From Owenia fusiformis (Eukaryota > Annelida > Polychaeta > Sabellida > Oweniidae): a DNA stretch of 64,000 nt. Of this stretch, positions 13,101 to 25,900 are shown piece after piece (positions within the stretch are counted from its first letter, which is position 1; every line of letters begins with the position of its first letter). The notes beneath the pieces were generated by a model. It was not told the DNA's origin. It worked only from the letters and a program-made list of their open reading frames with translations, and made no database searches. The DNA is taken from NCBI GenBank assembly GCA_903813345.2, contig CAIIXF020000003.1:6595815-6659814 (forward strand). Direction: 5' to 3'. A program made the translations under genes and the position numbers.

Positions 13101-13663
13101 CAGAGCAAGTGTTCCAACTTCTCTGTCTTTAATCTGATACACTCTGCAACCTGTGCATTCCAATCTGTCCATCCTTAGTGTGGCGTGATAGAACGATTTC
13201 AAAATGTCAAAAACAATCGAACACCACAGACTTTCTTTAAGAATTATTAGAGGAAATGATATTTATTTGAGAACTGTGCTAGATAAATACGGATGTTAAT
13301 TCGATAATAAAATCAAATCAATTAAATAAATCAGTGTGTTCAGACTCTGAGTGAATGCACTTGGAATACCACATTCAGCCAACAAACAGTTCATAGAGCA
13401 TGGTAGAATGGGAAATATGGTATTTAAGGACTATAAGAAGGAAAAAACAGAATAAGGTAAATAGTTGAAAAGAGAATTGGGTAAACCGAAAATAAGGTAA
13501 AAAAACATGATGTTAATTTTTATGAATGTTAAAAATAGAAATACAACTTTATTAATTAGTACCAATTTCCTCAGTTTAACTTTGTTTCTTTTAGTTTATC
13601 AATTATTAGTTAATTTATTAGTTAATTAATTACAACTATAACATGACTTATCAGCTTAGTGTT
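10128..13663. other. No gene recognised
   Basis: AT-rich. A 100-residue open frame near 10303-10605 resembles nothing known to me. A small inverted repeat lies at 11612-11716, and a sequence at 13170-13250 recurs at 14001-14060 (CATCCTTAG...GTGTGGCG). Confidence -1.
11612..11716. repeat. Small inverted-repeat element
   Basis: GATATCCTATGATTTT and AAAATCATAGGATATC arms about 70 bp apart. The same AAAAATCATAGGAT motif opens the window at base 2. Confidence -1.
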
Positions 13664-13964
13664 CAGTAAAACCTGTGTAATCTGAACACTACAGGGACCA
13701 GTCAAAAGTGTTCAGATTAGCAGGTGTTCATATTTCAAATTTTACATGGTAATCAATGGGAGAGGACAAAATTGGGACAGAGATTAATTGTTCATATTGA
13801 GAGGTGTTCGAATTAGAGAGGCGTTCAAATAAGATAGGTGTTCGAATTAGAGAGGTGTTCAAATAAGAGATTTGTTCGAATTAGAGAGGTGTTCAAATAA
13901 GAGAGGTGTTTGAATTATAGAGGTGTTCGAATTAGAGAGGTGTTTGGATATATGAATTTTACTG
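13664..13964. mobile_element. Pogo-like MITE, copy 2, with a 17-bp internal array
   Basis: Left end CAGTAAAACCTGTGTAATC, right end ATGAATTTTACTG followed by TA. Between about 13800 and 13945 the subterminal sequence is expanded into some ten units of 17 bp (GAGGTGTTCGAATTAGA and GAGGTGTTCAAATAAGA). Confidence -1.
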
Positions 13965-14445
13965 TACATGTATAAAAGGGCAAGACTTTCATTATTATAC
14001 CATCCTTAGAGAGTGTGGCGGGATTGTTTTAAAATGTCAAATATATTAGAAATTAGAAGAGAAAGAAGATTAAGGTTTAGAAACATGCTGTTCATCTTAA
14101 AGTTGGTGATTGTCAAGTGCGACCATATTTGTTCAATTCATGATATAATTTCAACAGATTAGATTTATAATTTGATTTGACACAATTTAATTTGTACAAT
14201 CATCCTTCAATAGATTCTACTGGGCATTTAGGGAGGTGTCTAAAACAATTTACAATGATTTAGGTTTAATAGAGAACATGATTTGTCATTTTGTTATGCT
14301 ACATCTTATTAGGTGTTAGTTCATACCAGGCACTCAGTCTGGGCTTTTATACTCTCTCTGCCACAAATGGTGACATATTGTTATTGTCTCTGAATTTCTT
14401 GTGGACCTTGGTGGTGTTTGGCATTTGGTGTTCAGAGTTTGGTGG

Positions 14446-14510
14446 CTGTAACAAATGACATGAGGTTTGTAACAAATAGCAGGTAGTGATACATTATGCG
14501 TGTTAATGCC
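14446..14510. repeat. Dispersed 50-bp repeat, copy C
   Basis: Diverged copy in which the TGTAACAAAT segment is itself doubled; ends with TGCGTGTTAATGCC. Confidence -1.
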
Positions 14511-14741
14511 TTGTTTGATCTAATGTTTCTTTTTTGAATTGTTTCATGCTAACTTTAGTGCTAATTCAGGAGGGGAGGGGTTTGTTTGCAGGTAAGCTCT
14601 CCCTTTGTATAACCACGCATATATGTAGTAAATACTAATCTAAAACGCATTTGGAACTTTGCAAAAAGTGTTCGAAATTTTCATTGTGAGATATAATATG
14701 TGAGCCTGGAGTGAGCGATCAAAAATGGGTTCCATCAAAAA

Positions 14742-15012
14742 GTATTCACCTTACAGGGGTGTTCATCTTACAGGGGTGTTAACCTTACAGGGGTGTTCAT
14801 CTTACAGGGGTGTTCATCTTACAGGGGTGTTCACCTTACAGGGGTGTTCATCTTACAGGGGTGTTCATCTTACAGGGGTGTTCATCTTACAGGGGTGTTC
14901 ATCTTACAGGGGTGTTCACCTTACAGGGGTGTTCATCTTACAGGGGTGTTCATTTTAGAAGGGTGTTCATCATATAGGGATCTTTGTCTTACAGGGGTGT
15001 TCATCATCTAGG
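14742..15012. repeat. 17-bp minisatellite (ACAGGGGTGTTCATCTT)
   Basis: About 15 nearly identical units. Because 17 is not a multiple of 3, all frames are open and give false reading frames. The GGTGTTC core and the period equal those of the pogo-like MITE array 0.8 kb upstream. Confidence -1.
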
Positions 15013-15652
15013 AAGGCGTTTCAGTTAAGATTCTCTTAGACATCAGCTATGATATTTTATTCATTAGATGTTCACGGGTTTAATTATTAAAGCACTGTTA
15101 TTTCCATCCCATGTCTGGGCTTTTGGAATTACAGTCTCTAATCGTATTCTAAATCGATTTTCATTCTTTACAGCCATTGAATTTAAGGTTGATATTGTTT
15201 CAAATGTTTATATTAGTGGCATAAGACACTAAGCTCATAGGTAAACATGATAACCAGGGGAAAATATGCATACGCAGTGGTGTTAAGCCAGAAAACATTT
15301 ACCAGAAAATTAAATTAATTCACCTGACAGGGATTTCACTAGAATTTCTCAAAAAAGGCTAAATAAATAGGCAAAATTAATGGAAATCATAAATTTAACA
15401 TGAAAAGGGTAATAAGTCCTTAAAAGCAACAGGTGATTTTGTGAAAACAACCGGTGAAAATCGCCTGTTGCCTGCTGCTAATGAAATCCCTAACAGACTT
15501 GGATATAAAGCACATATGGACAAATGTTTTAGAACAATCAAACAGCATCTTCTTCATACAAAGGTATTTGTATATATTATATAAAAGAGATTTTCAAAGA
15601 GGAAGTGGATTAACTTATTGGATTGTACTTGAGAGTCAAAATATTGTGCATA

Positions 15653-15755
15653 TACTGTAAAACCTGTGTACGAGTATATTGAACATTTGACTGTGTATCA
15701 ATGTTCCTTTTAACACTTGCGGTAGAATACATTTTTTATGTTCAGTATATTTGAA
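15653..15755. repeat. Pogo-like MITE fragment
   Basis: TACTGTAAAACCTGTGTACG resembles the pogo-like end; the rest is degraded. Confidence -1.
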
Positions 15756-15841
15756 GTCAATAAAAAGTGAAGTCCTTGACGCAAATCTAATCTAATAGGA
15801 TATGTTTGTCTTAACTGGTTACCTTAGATATCTGATGTCAA

Positions 15842-16277
15842 TTACCCAAATGCGAGTAGGTAGTTACCAGTTTCACCACCAGGTGGCTGATTCGGGTCAG
15901 TTAACATGGCAGGTATATAAGAAAGTTCCCTTAAACTTGAATATTATCAATTTAAGTGGCTCAATTTTCATATAACCCTTATGTGTCTAATACTTATACT
16001 AATGAAAATATGTCCAGTAAAGCAAAATATTATCTGTCCACTAAAAGGAAAGATATTTCATTTTTTGTGATTTTATAGCATGGGGTCTATGGGGAATCTC
16101 CCCGAGCTAGAAGTCACATTTTCAAAGAAAAGTAATTTTTCAAAGTTGATAAACACTTTTTAAAACCACATTTCTAGATGTAATTTTACATGTAGATTTC
16201 AAATATGATATTACTTTGACTGAATTTTGAATTTTTAATGACGTAAATCAAGATTATTTCTACTCGCATCTGGGTTA
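15842..16277. mobile_element. MITE with TTACCCAAATGCGAGTAG ends
   Basis: TTACCCAAATGCGAGTAG at the left is inverted at the right as CTACTCGCATCTGGGTTA. About 436 bp, no coding capacity, target duplication not clear. Confidence -1.
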
Positions 16278-16439
16278 TTAAACTGATTGGTCTTATTCCT
16301 AGCTATCAGGGATGACTACAAAATATATTTCCATCTCCCTAGAGCACTCCGTGCATCCAGAGAACTCTGTCCATCAAATAATGGCTGAAGAGTTTTTAGT
16401 TAAGAATGTAATTATGCATCGATCTCTACAGGATTTCTT

Positions 16440-16625
16440 TTCAAGTGGGTGCAAAATTTTACAATTTAGATAAAAATTGGTCAAAATATGCCCATTTTCA
16501 ATATTTTTCTCATTTTCAAGTGGGTGCAAATGGATTTTGGATTTTCAGTTGGGTGCAAGTCTATTATCAATCTCAGCTGGGTGCTGCGCCCAGTTGCTTT
16601 AATGCTGGGGAGATCACTGTTATGA
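16440..16625. repeat. Dispersed repeat with TCAAGTGGGTGC motifs, copy 1
   Basis: Repeated TTTCA(A/G)(G/T)TGGGTGC motifs ending in GCTGGGGAGATCACTGTTA. A shortened copy lies at 60632-60690 beside a CYC1 exon. Confidence -1.
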
Positions 16626-16708
16626 ATGAAGTTGACTATCGTGAGACAGTAATTGCCCCTAAAGAGGAACATAATTTCCACCCTCTGAATAGCAATTAAT
16701 GAATGCAG

Positions 16709-16753
16709 TAGATGAATCTCTTTTTTAAGAGGTGAAATCAAATTATGAAAAAG
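16709..16753. repeat. Possible 3'-end fragment of the 378-bp MITE family
   Basis: AGATGAATCTCTTTTTTAAG and the following AAAAAGGGTA resemble the last 45 bp of the family. It lies just upstream of Neto exon 1. No 5' end or duplication found. Confidence -1.
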
Positions 16754-16865
16754 GGTAGAATTCTACCAGTAGAGTGAAATTATATCCAAGAGATGAACAT
16801 GGTGATTGAAAAGTTTTGAGTGAGAAATTTGATTTGTGATGTATCAATTTGATGTATATTTGCAG

Positions 16866-16943
16866 AGATGGGAAGGATGAAATTGTGGTTACCATGGTTA
16901 CTGTTGCTGCAACTGCTGACAACTGCTGAGTCAAAAGGATCAG
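16866..16943 (+). CDS. Neto: Neto coding exon 1 (signal peptide)
   Basis: The acceptor TATATTTGCAG ends at 16865, the ATG is at 16868 and the donor GTAAGC starts at 16944. It encodes MGRMKLWLPWLLLLQLLTTA followed by ESKGS, a classic signal peptide with a basic start and Leu-rich core. It ends in phase 1, matching exon 2. A second in-frame ATG lies three codons later; the first is preferred because it is the first ATG in the exon. The acceptor means that the transcript begins further upstream, perhaps outside the window. Confidence -1.
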
Positions 16944-19900
16944 GTAAGCCAAAGTTTACTCTAAAAATAAATCAGTTATTTTTGTGGATTTATCGATCTT
17001 GATCCATCAAGGATATATCATATACAGGAAAACTAGCTGTAAAGTGGAACACCTCATACCCTTTACATTTGTTTGAGTTAGCTTATTAAAAGAAAGCTTC
17101 ACCTTCACTTGAATGGAATTTAAAACTAGACTCTAGACAGAGTAAACACCTCACAGAAAGTAGGACTTTTTAATACGTTGAACACTTTCAAAGTCATCAT
17201 TACCTATCTCTTAATATAAATGAACTTCTGCAACAGGAAAATCTTCTATGTACATGACTATTTTGAGACATTAATGGTATTCTAGTTATACAGGTTTCAC
17301 TGTACATGTACCAAGGTAGAATAGTATTGGGTTTTGTCTGAACCACCATAGGTTAACCCTGAGCCCCAGCCAGTAGAGTGGTAAATACTACTCTCTGATT
17401 AGGATAGATATACAGTTTCATTGTTGTCGAGATTTTAATGACCTCAAGAGGAATATTTGTGGTCTTTCATGGGATTTTGAATATGGAAAAAATATTGCTT
17501 TATGTAGGCATAATATTGTAACTGAAAATTGTAACTGAAATTTAACTGGGGAGTCTTCTGATAAACCCAATCTTATGAGATGTCTCTTCTCTCTTCCTGA
17601 TATAGTAAGTAGGATTTGACTGGGGAGTTTCCTTCTGATAAACCCAATCTCATGAGGGGTGTCTTCTCTCTTCCTTAGATAGTAGTAGGCTTTGCAACCA
17701 TCAATGATGCCAATTACTTTGGCTAATGTCGATATCAGTGTATGCTAGTGGGGGCGTAATTACATTTTGTTAGAGTATATCAATTTTTAAAATAATATTG
17801 AAAAATCAATAAATAAAAGCACTTTTATATTCGGGGAAGCCATCAGATTCTGTCCTTGTCCCTGACCAAATTCTTAGGGAAAATGGTGTAACATTGATGT
17901 TAACACCAAAATGTTCGTATTTAATAAGGATCTAAATTAATACCCTTATATTTTTTAAATATAATGTATCAATAAAGTTCAATAAATTGAATGTTAATAA
18001 ATATTATACAAATTACTCCTGAGCGTGTCAATAGAAAAAACTCAGTGAATCAAATTGTTTTTCTACTGAATGTTGTTTGTTGGTTTAATTACAATGGATG
18101 GACTTCAATGCATGCGTTAGGGTTACAGTGCATGTATGTATTAGGGGTACAGTGCATGTTTGTATTAGGGGTATAGTGCATGTATGTATTAGGGGTACAG
18201 TGGATGTATGTATTAGGGGTACAGTCTATTAAGGGTACAGTGCATGTTTGTATTAGGGGTATAGTGCATGTATGTATTAGGGGTACAGTGGATGTATGTA
18301 TTAGGGGAACAGTCTATTAAGGGTACAATGCATGTTTGTATTAGGGGTATAATGCATGTATGTATTAGGGGTACAGTGGATGTATGTATTAGGGGTACAG
18401 TCTATTAGTTGTACAGTGCATGTATGTATTGGGGGTACAGTGCATGTATGTATTAGGGGTATACTCTATTAGGGGTACAGTGCATTTGTGTATTAGGGGC
18501 ACAGTGCATGTAGGTATTAGGAGTACAGTCTATTAGGGGTACAGTACATTTATGTATTAGGAGAACAGTGCATGTATGTATTAGGGGTACAGTGCATGTA
18601 TGTATTAGGGGTACAGTCTATTAGGGGTACAGTGCATGTAGGTATTAGGAGTACAGTCTATTAGGGGTACAGTACATATATGTATTAGGAGTACAGTGCA
18701 TGTATGTATTAGGGGTACAGTACATGTATGTATTAGGGGTACAGTCTATTAGGGGTACAGTGCATGTAGGTATTAGGAGTACAGTCTATTAGGGGTACAG
18801 TACATGTATGTATTAGGAGTACAGTGCATGTATATATTAGAGGTACAGTGCATGTATGTATTAGGGGTACAGTCTGTTAGGGTTACAGTGCATGTATGTA
18901 TTAGGGGTACAGTCTGTTAGGGGTACAGTGCATGTAGGTATTAGGGGTACAGTCTATTAGGGATACAGTACATGTATGTATTCGGGAAACAGTGTATGCA
19001 TACCTTTGGGGTACAATGTTATCATAAGGTACATACTGTTAGATCTTTTGGGAATCCCAATCTTCCAATGCAGAATGACAGAATGCTGATTGAGACTTAA
19101 TTTTTATAGCAGCCAGTGGCTAAAAGGCGTCAAAGCTGAGCTACTGTTCTTCCTGTCGTACGCATTCACATCTTTTTCTCATTGTCCATCTTTCCATCAA
19201 TTATTATGTCCTATCAGTAGAAGCTATTACAGTAATTGGAGATAAAACACTCGGAAAATTGTTTGATTTCTCTGCAATATTTTCCAATAAATTGATTCTC
19301 TCATAGCCATTGTAGAGCATGCTCCCAAGAGGAAATTCCTGTTCAAAAATATCTCAATCTCCTTGGAGATATTTCTGTTTTTCTCTCTGAATTGTTAAAA
19401 AGTGAGAGATTTTGAGGCATTTTTGTGAATATATTAGTCTCCACTATGCTCACTTTTGCTTTATTCATTAATTTTTACTGTTTTTCACATTGGATTGTTT
19501 GATTTAGAACTGGAGGGAGTTTGTGTTTTTGTATGGTAAAGTCACAACTCAGGGGGAAGTCAACACTTAGCCTCTAATTCCTGGATATCGATTTTATAAT
19601 AGAATTAATTTATTTCACTATGAACATCCTATAACATCATGTACTTCCTTCAAAAACATCTTTTGACAGTTGATCATTTTGGTAAATTCCTCCCAAAATT
19701 GCTGGCTAGAAGTGTCACTTATTTTAAATGGTAGAATTTAGGATCGTGGCAAATGGTACCCTCTCAAAAACATGTCTTTTGTGAGTTTATATGAAGATTT
19801 GGATTGGTTGTTTTGGCTTCAAGATTTTTGTCAGGGTTGACTTTGCAAAATCATCACATTGCATCTTATAATAGGATATAGATGTGATCGACTTTGTGAG

Positions 19901-22900
19901 AAATAATCTTCAATTTGGGTTATGAATTTCTCAGCTGAATTGATAAGATGGTGATGGAGTTATTTTTTGATCCCTCGTGATTTTCGATGTTTTTTAAAAA
20001 GTCGACCATCATATTGTTTTTCTGCAATGGTGTGTCCTAAAAATAAGACTACATAGTCATAAATCACCTATATACCATATCATACTGAACTTTTCTTTTC
20101 TTGGAAATACCTTAGATGAGTCAAGATGGCCAGATAATATACTATATCAGGCCCGTAGCCTGCGAGGGAGCGGCCGGTCCCCCCCTGGACAGAAATTCTT
20201 TCAAAATCATGCAGTTTTTCACCATTCTGAGCACTTTTGGCATGATTTTTTTGCCAAAACTGTCAAAAAGCTCCCCCCCCCTGGTAAATCCTGGTAAATT
20301 ATTCTTATAGTTATCAGGGTTTGTTTTCACATTTACAATCTCGTGTCAGCTTATTATTCAGTGTAAACTAATGTGCCAAATGTGGGTGTTTAATTGTCCC
20401 CTAGATCCACATTCAGACTTGAAAATCACTGTTTTAAAAAATGATTATTAACTAAATCAATATAATGATACATACATATAGACTCTTGACAAGTTTTTGA
20501 TAATGATATTTCAATCCCTAATGGCTGAATGGTTTTTTCTTTGGTATGTCCTGGCCTTGGATTACTATTGTTGATAATTCATATGGTTTGTAGGTTGTTT
20601 TCTATTATTCTGTTGCTTTCTTGATTCATTGAGATCAATTGGTATTGGTATCCATCATATTGGTATATTTAATTTTGATTTAAAAAAAATAAATAGGTCA
20701 GTTTCCCTACCAAATCAGGCGCTAACAGTAGATATGTCTATATATTGTAATATAATGTTTCTATGTAATTATGCCCAATTAGTACTGCATGGTAAGACGT
20801 ATCCCTAGGGTGCCATCTATCAATTTATCTCTCAGAGGTTCTTGCATTCACTGTATGATTGGAAATATTCAATTTGGCAATTTTTGCTGAATATTGAATT
20901 TTCAGTAAAAAGTTTCAAAGAAGATAATAAACATTATGTTAAATGATAACTAATGAAAGTAGATCTATTTTCAGTGATAGACCGAATAAAGCTAAATTTT
21001 GTAAATTTTCAATTAGAGTAGCATTTGTGAAATGTAAGGTGTATGCAGTATACCTACACTAGATAAATCTTAAGTTGATTTTACTACCAGGCCATGACTT
21101 TTAAAGATGCACTTTCCACGGAAGTAAGACAACATAACTAATTGTCTTGTTATCTTACTAACAAAAAGTGCCGACATACATTATGATCAGCAATCATTTT
21201 TGTAACTTTCTGGAGTCTATATTTGTAACAGATTGTCACACTTTCATAATCATTTGTGATCTGAACTCCTACCAGATGGTAACATTATGTTCGATATTGA
21301 TTTTGAATTGCCAAGATTAGAGACTGAAAATGAATGAATTGGTTCCATATTTTGTATTTTGGCCAAGACCCATTCTGGATTCTGCATATAATTAATCACC
21401 CACTTGCTATGGAAAATGTCAGTTATGCTCTGGAAGATGACCTTCTTTACTGGATGTAAGCACAAGGGGTTAATATTTTGTTTCTAAAAGAACCAGTGTT
21501 TTCCATTTACTTAAATAAATTGACTTGTTTTATAGTACATAGATATGTTATAACATGAATTTTGATTTTAACTTTTTTTGTCAAAGAGAATCAGATCTAG
21601 CAAGGAACCTCTCCGATTTCCTTTTCATTTTAGAATAATTTTGGCTCAAATGATCCTTTCAAATGTAGGTAGCCACATAAACGATTTGGGAGAATCTACA
21701 AAATTTTTATTTTGAATCTGAAATAATTTCACCATTTATTTGATATCATGGCGACTTTTAGGAGTTAATATATTTGAGATTGTAAAGAATACAAGTTGTA
21801 GGTCAGTTGAACACGTTGCTTGCAATATGTGTCTCTGTCACCTTAATTCCAATCTTGATTCATGCAGGTATTTCATATACACTGTTCCTCAGCTGGATGA
21901 CTCTAACTGCAGTTAGCTTCATTCAAGATGGTTGCCGGCTTCACTTAGAATGACTCTAACTGAAGTTGATGATCTACGCAATCATGACGTCATCATCAAC
22001 TTCAGTTAGAGTCATTCTAAGTCAATTTCTTTAAAATATCGCGGTTGTTTTGCATGGCAAAGCATTTGAAATCCAGATTCACCTTAGTTTAGTTGAAATT
22101 GGAGGTTCATCGAAAACGAAAGAATTTCAGCAACCATCTTGAATGAAGCTAACTGCCATCCGGCTGTGGAACAGTGATATGACTGAAGGAATACACTGGT
22201 TTGGTAAGCATGTCACCTTACCCCAAATATGTCAATCCTTTATACCCATAAATGTATCTACATTCTAATTTGCACTCAACCTCTTCAAGTGTTGTCACAT
22301 TCTTAAGTAAACCAATTCTTCACTAATCTGTAATTATAAACATTTTACTGTAGATTTGCAGTAGTTATATAGAAAGGAGACTTTATTTGAATTTAAAGGG
22401 GCAACAAGGACTGTAGAGAGAAAATTCGAAAATGTTTATTTTTTCTGAGCTATCAGGTCAATATTTGGCTAACACCTTCTTTGACACACCTATTTTCTTA
22501 AAATGTATGTATAAGGTTCAAAGCTTCTATAAAGGGAGTCCTACTTATAGATTTTTAAGATCCACCACTTTTCAAGAGGAATATCAGCTGAAATAATGTT
22601 CATCTTGGTGGTTTCTTTGTAGATAATGAAAATATATGTTAGTCTTGATAAAATATCCAAACTTAAATATATTTTGACACTGGTCGATGATCGTTGAATG
22701 GCCCCTCTGCACTAATTGTTGCACCTTTAAGCCTCTTGTATATATTATATAAATGCCTTAACTTTAGAGTTTACCAGTTGGCTTATAACATGATCTTTCT
22801 ATTTAGGGTTTAGAACTGAAGATTGTGAGTGGCTCAATGATACTGTTCTTCCACAGGTTTTTATCATTTGTGCAATGAACATAGTATTTGATTACTACAC

Positions 22901-25900
22901 CCCCCCCCTCAATAAGTTTGCCCGGCAAGAAGTTCCCTTTTAGGTCACTGATCAAAGCCTGTTCATTGACTTAAAAAAAAAATTGTCGCAAATTTCCTAA
23001 CTCTAAGAAATAAAATTAAGACTCAAACATTAACAAGTTTTGATATGCTATCTAATCAAGATTTCCAGTTGCCAAACTTATGAATGGGAGTGTATGTCAA
23101 AATAGTAGATTTGAAGTGATATTTAACACGTTCATTTCGTTTTCGGGAGCTGTTGAATTTAGATGATTTTCTTGGCTCTGGTGGGATTCTGTGACAGGGA
23201 TGATGTTAAATGAAAAACTACCTGAAGCCTCAAGGCTATGTTAACATAGACATCATATCTGTTATGGCATCATAAATTGAACGATCTTAGAGCTTAAAGT
23301 GTGTGCTTACTAGATATAAGCCACTTTTCAAGATATATGTTGTGAGGGACAAACAGAGATTTTTAGAAAATATCCCCCAAGCTAATTTTTTGTTCAGTAT
23401 ATAAGCACATTATCTAAATATTTGATTTTGAATTTTAGACACAAAATTTCTTAGAATCCTTGGGTGTTTAGTGAGGCATGGTAATGCTAAGGCCTTGTAA
23501 TATAAGACATTTTTATGGTGAATTATTGCAATGTTGAAGTCTTATATGGTGAAGTTTAACTTGTGAGGCATTCATATGTAGCTGTGGGGGGGGGGTGGGG
23601 GGAGGGGGTGCAAGGGGAAAATAGCTTTAAAATGCTTTTTATTTGAAGCTACTAGCTCAATTTTGAAGGAAGTTGCATCACTTTTTGTGAAATTCAACAT
23701 TTCTTTGGCTTGCTTATGCCACGATCGCACCCCCCTGACTGAAAACCAAAATTTTTTGGCAATCGTATCCCCCTAATAAAAGCTGACTACGCCCCTGCAT
23801 TTAGTGCATGTGCTATACCTATGCAATTCAGCTATGTCAAGCCTATCATTATACATGCATTAATCAGTGCATCAATTTTGTATCATTATGTTACAAAACA
23901 AACTAAATGAAGATCTGTTACAAATAGGTGCTATAACTATTACTCCTCATATTCAATAAAAGGGAAATAATGAATGTGGAGATTAAAGGAAGTTCAAGGT
24001 CAAATGAGGAGTCATTACGACCTCTAACTAGATCTAGTTTTTCTGTGTACCCTCTTTAAGTATAATAAGATAAGGCTTGCTATCTCCTTTAAGTATAATA
24101 AAATGATGATCTGCTACAAATGGGAAAAAGCATTACTCCACATATATAATAAAAGGGAAATAATACAAAGAGAGATTAAGGGGTTGGGAATTTTGAAGGT
24201 CATTTTGACCTGGGAACATTCCTTACAGTGTTTTTTTTCTTTGTATATCTCCTTTAGTATGTTGTTGCAATTGATCTGCTATCTTATCTTTTTCAAAGGA
24301 GGCTGGATGCTCTGAAATCCATGAATGAAACTTATGAATTCCTGTGGTTAAAAATAGTATTTTAGCTACTTCTCACAACATTTTTTCATGATATTAAATC
24401 AGACAGATTGAGTATTTTTTTCAGAGTATCCACATACCTAAGACAGTATCCTTTTCAGCAATTTGATTGTGCATTAATAAATGCTAGTTTCTTCTTATTC
24501 ATAATTAGTGCACCAGAAGATAATCCAAGTGGGGGCTTACATAGAGTCAGACTTTATACCCTTTGCCCCTGGGACAGGTCACTTCAGTAGGTCCCAGCGG
24601 ATGAGTTGAATGTTCTCTATCAAGATTAATAAGATTATAGATGTATTGTGCTTTTGCATGAAGATCCCAAAGTAGATATACTACATTTATAAAATGGATC
24701 ATGTCCAAATCCAATATGCCCTCATCCTAGAAGTAAGGGATCATCTCAAAAGTCAAGGGTCCTGTAAAAGGAGAGGAGTTATTTCCTGAGGGTCATTTGA
24801 AGTATTTTTAAACATTGCCAATTCTTACAATAATTGTGCAAATTTTTCGGCAGAGTTGAATATTCTATCATCAGGTACTAAAATAAAAATTTTAGAGATA
24901 AGTTTAAGAAGTAGTAATTAAAAAGTTAAGTCTTTTGAATATAAAAATATTTTTTTGATATAATTTTAGTGATTGCTTATTTTGACATAAACAAATATAT
25001 ACAATTCTATCAGATAATGTATATTTAATGAGTATTTATGTTTTTATGAGGTTTGATTCAGAAACTGATTTTTCTCACATTCTCTACTTGAAAGTGATTA
25101 TATGAAAAATACATCAAATGATGACATTTTTACAAGGGCACCGAGCACTGTGTTGTTAATTTTAAACTTATTGGAGCAGAACCACCTAAGGGACCAGGGG
25201 ATTTATTTAAGGGTTTATAAGCTAAGTAGAATACAGTATTATTTGTACTATTAAGTTCAGTTTAACCGAAATATAAGTCAAATATTGTTATTGGTCCCAG
25301 GCTATTCCCTTGGTAATGTTGTTTCACTTTCGCCCCCTAACTAGCACTGGAAATTATTTCTGAATATTCTACTTAAAGGTTGTATCTAAAAAATGTTGAA
25401 ATCCATTATTTAGTTGGATGATTCTGTTGTTTAAGTTCTCACCAGTTATCATACTTGTGAAAACTGAAATCATTAAATAAGGCTATTTTGTTATGTTTCC
25501 AATATAATTAGGCCCTCAATTTGACCTACTTTCAAATATTGGCCCACTGGGCATGAATTTGAAGATTGTATTCAAATAATTTTATATAATAATTTTGGAT
25601 ATGAATTATCAGTTTTTTGATGTAAAACATATCTGAATACTTTTTGACAGGAAAATCAATAATTTACCTTGAGAAAATAGCGCCCAAGTGAATTTTTGAC
25701 AGTTATTTGAATAAATAAATAAATGACCCATGAATTCATTGACCACATCCATTGCTGTCCCATTGTTACTTTGACATTTGATTGAAATATACTTTATATA
25801 TGTGATGCCAGGGGATTCTGAAATTGCTGGCAATTTCCCTGTGAATAGCTCCACTCTTAAATTATGAGGAAAATGTAATTACTCCCTTTCTACTTCATAA

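Noticed and set aside
14725-15011. Two overlapping open frames with GVHLTGVF-type repeats
   Set aside because: They are produced by a 17-bp tandem repeat, which leaves all frames open; no start context, splice sites or family.
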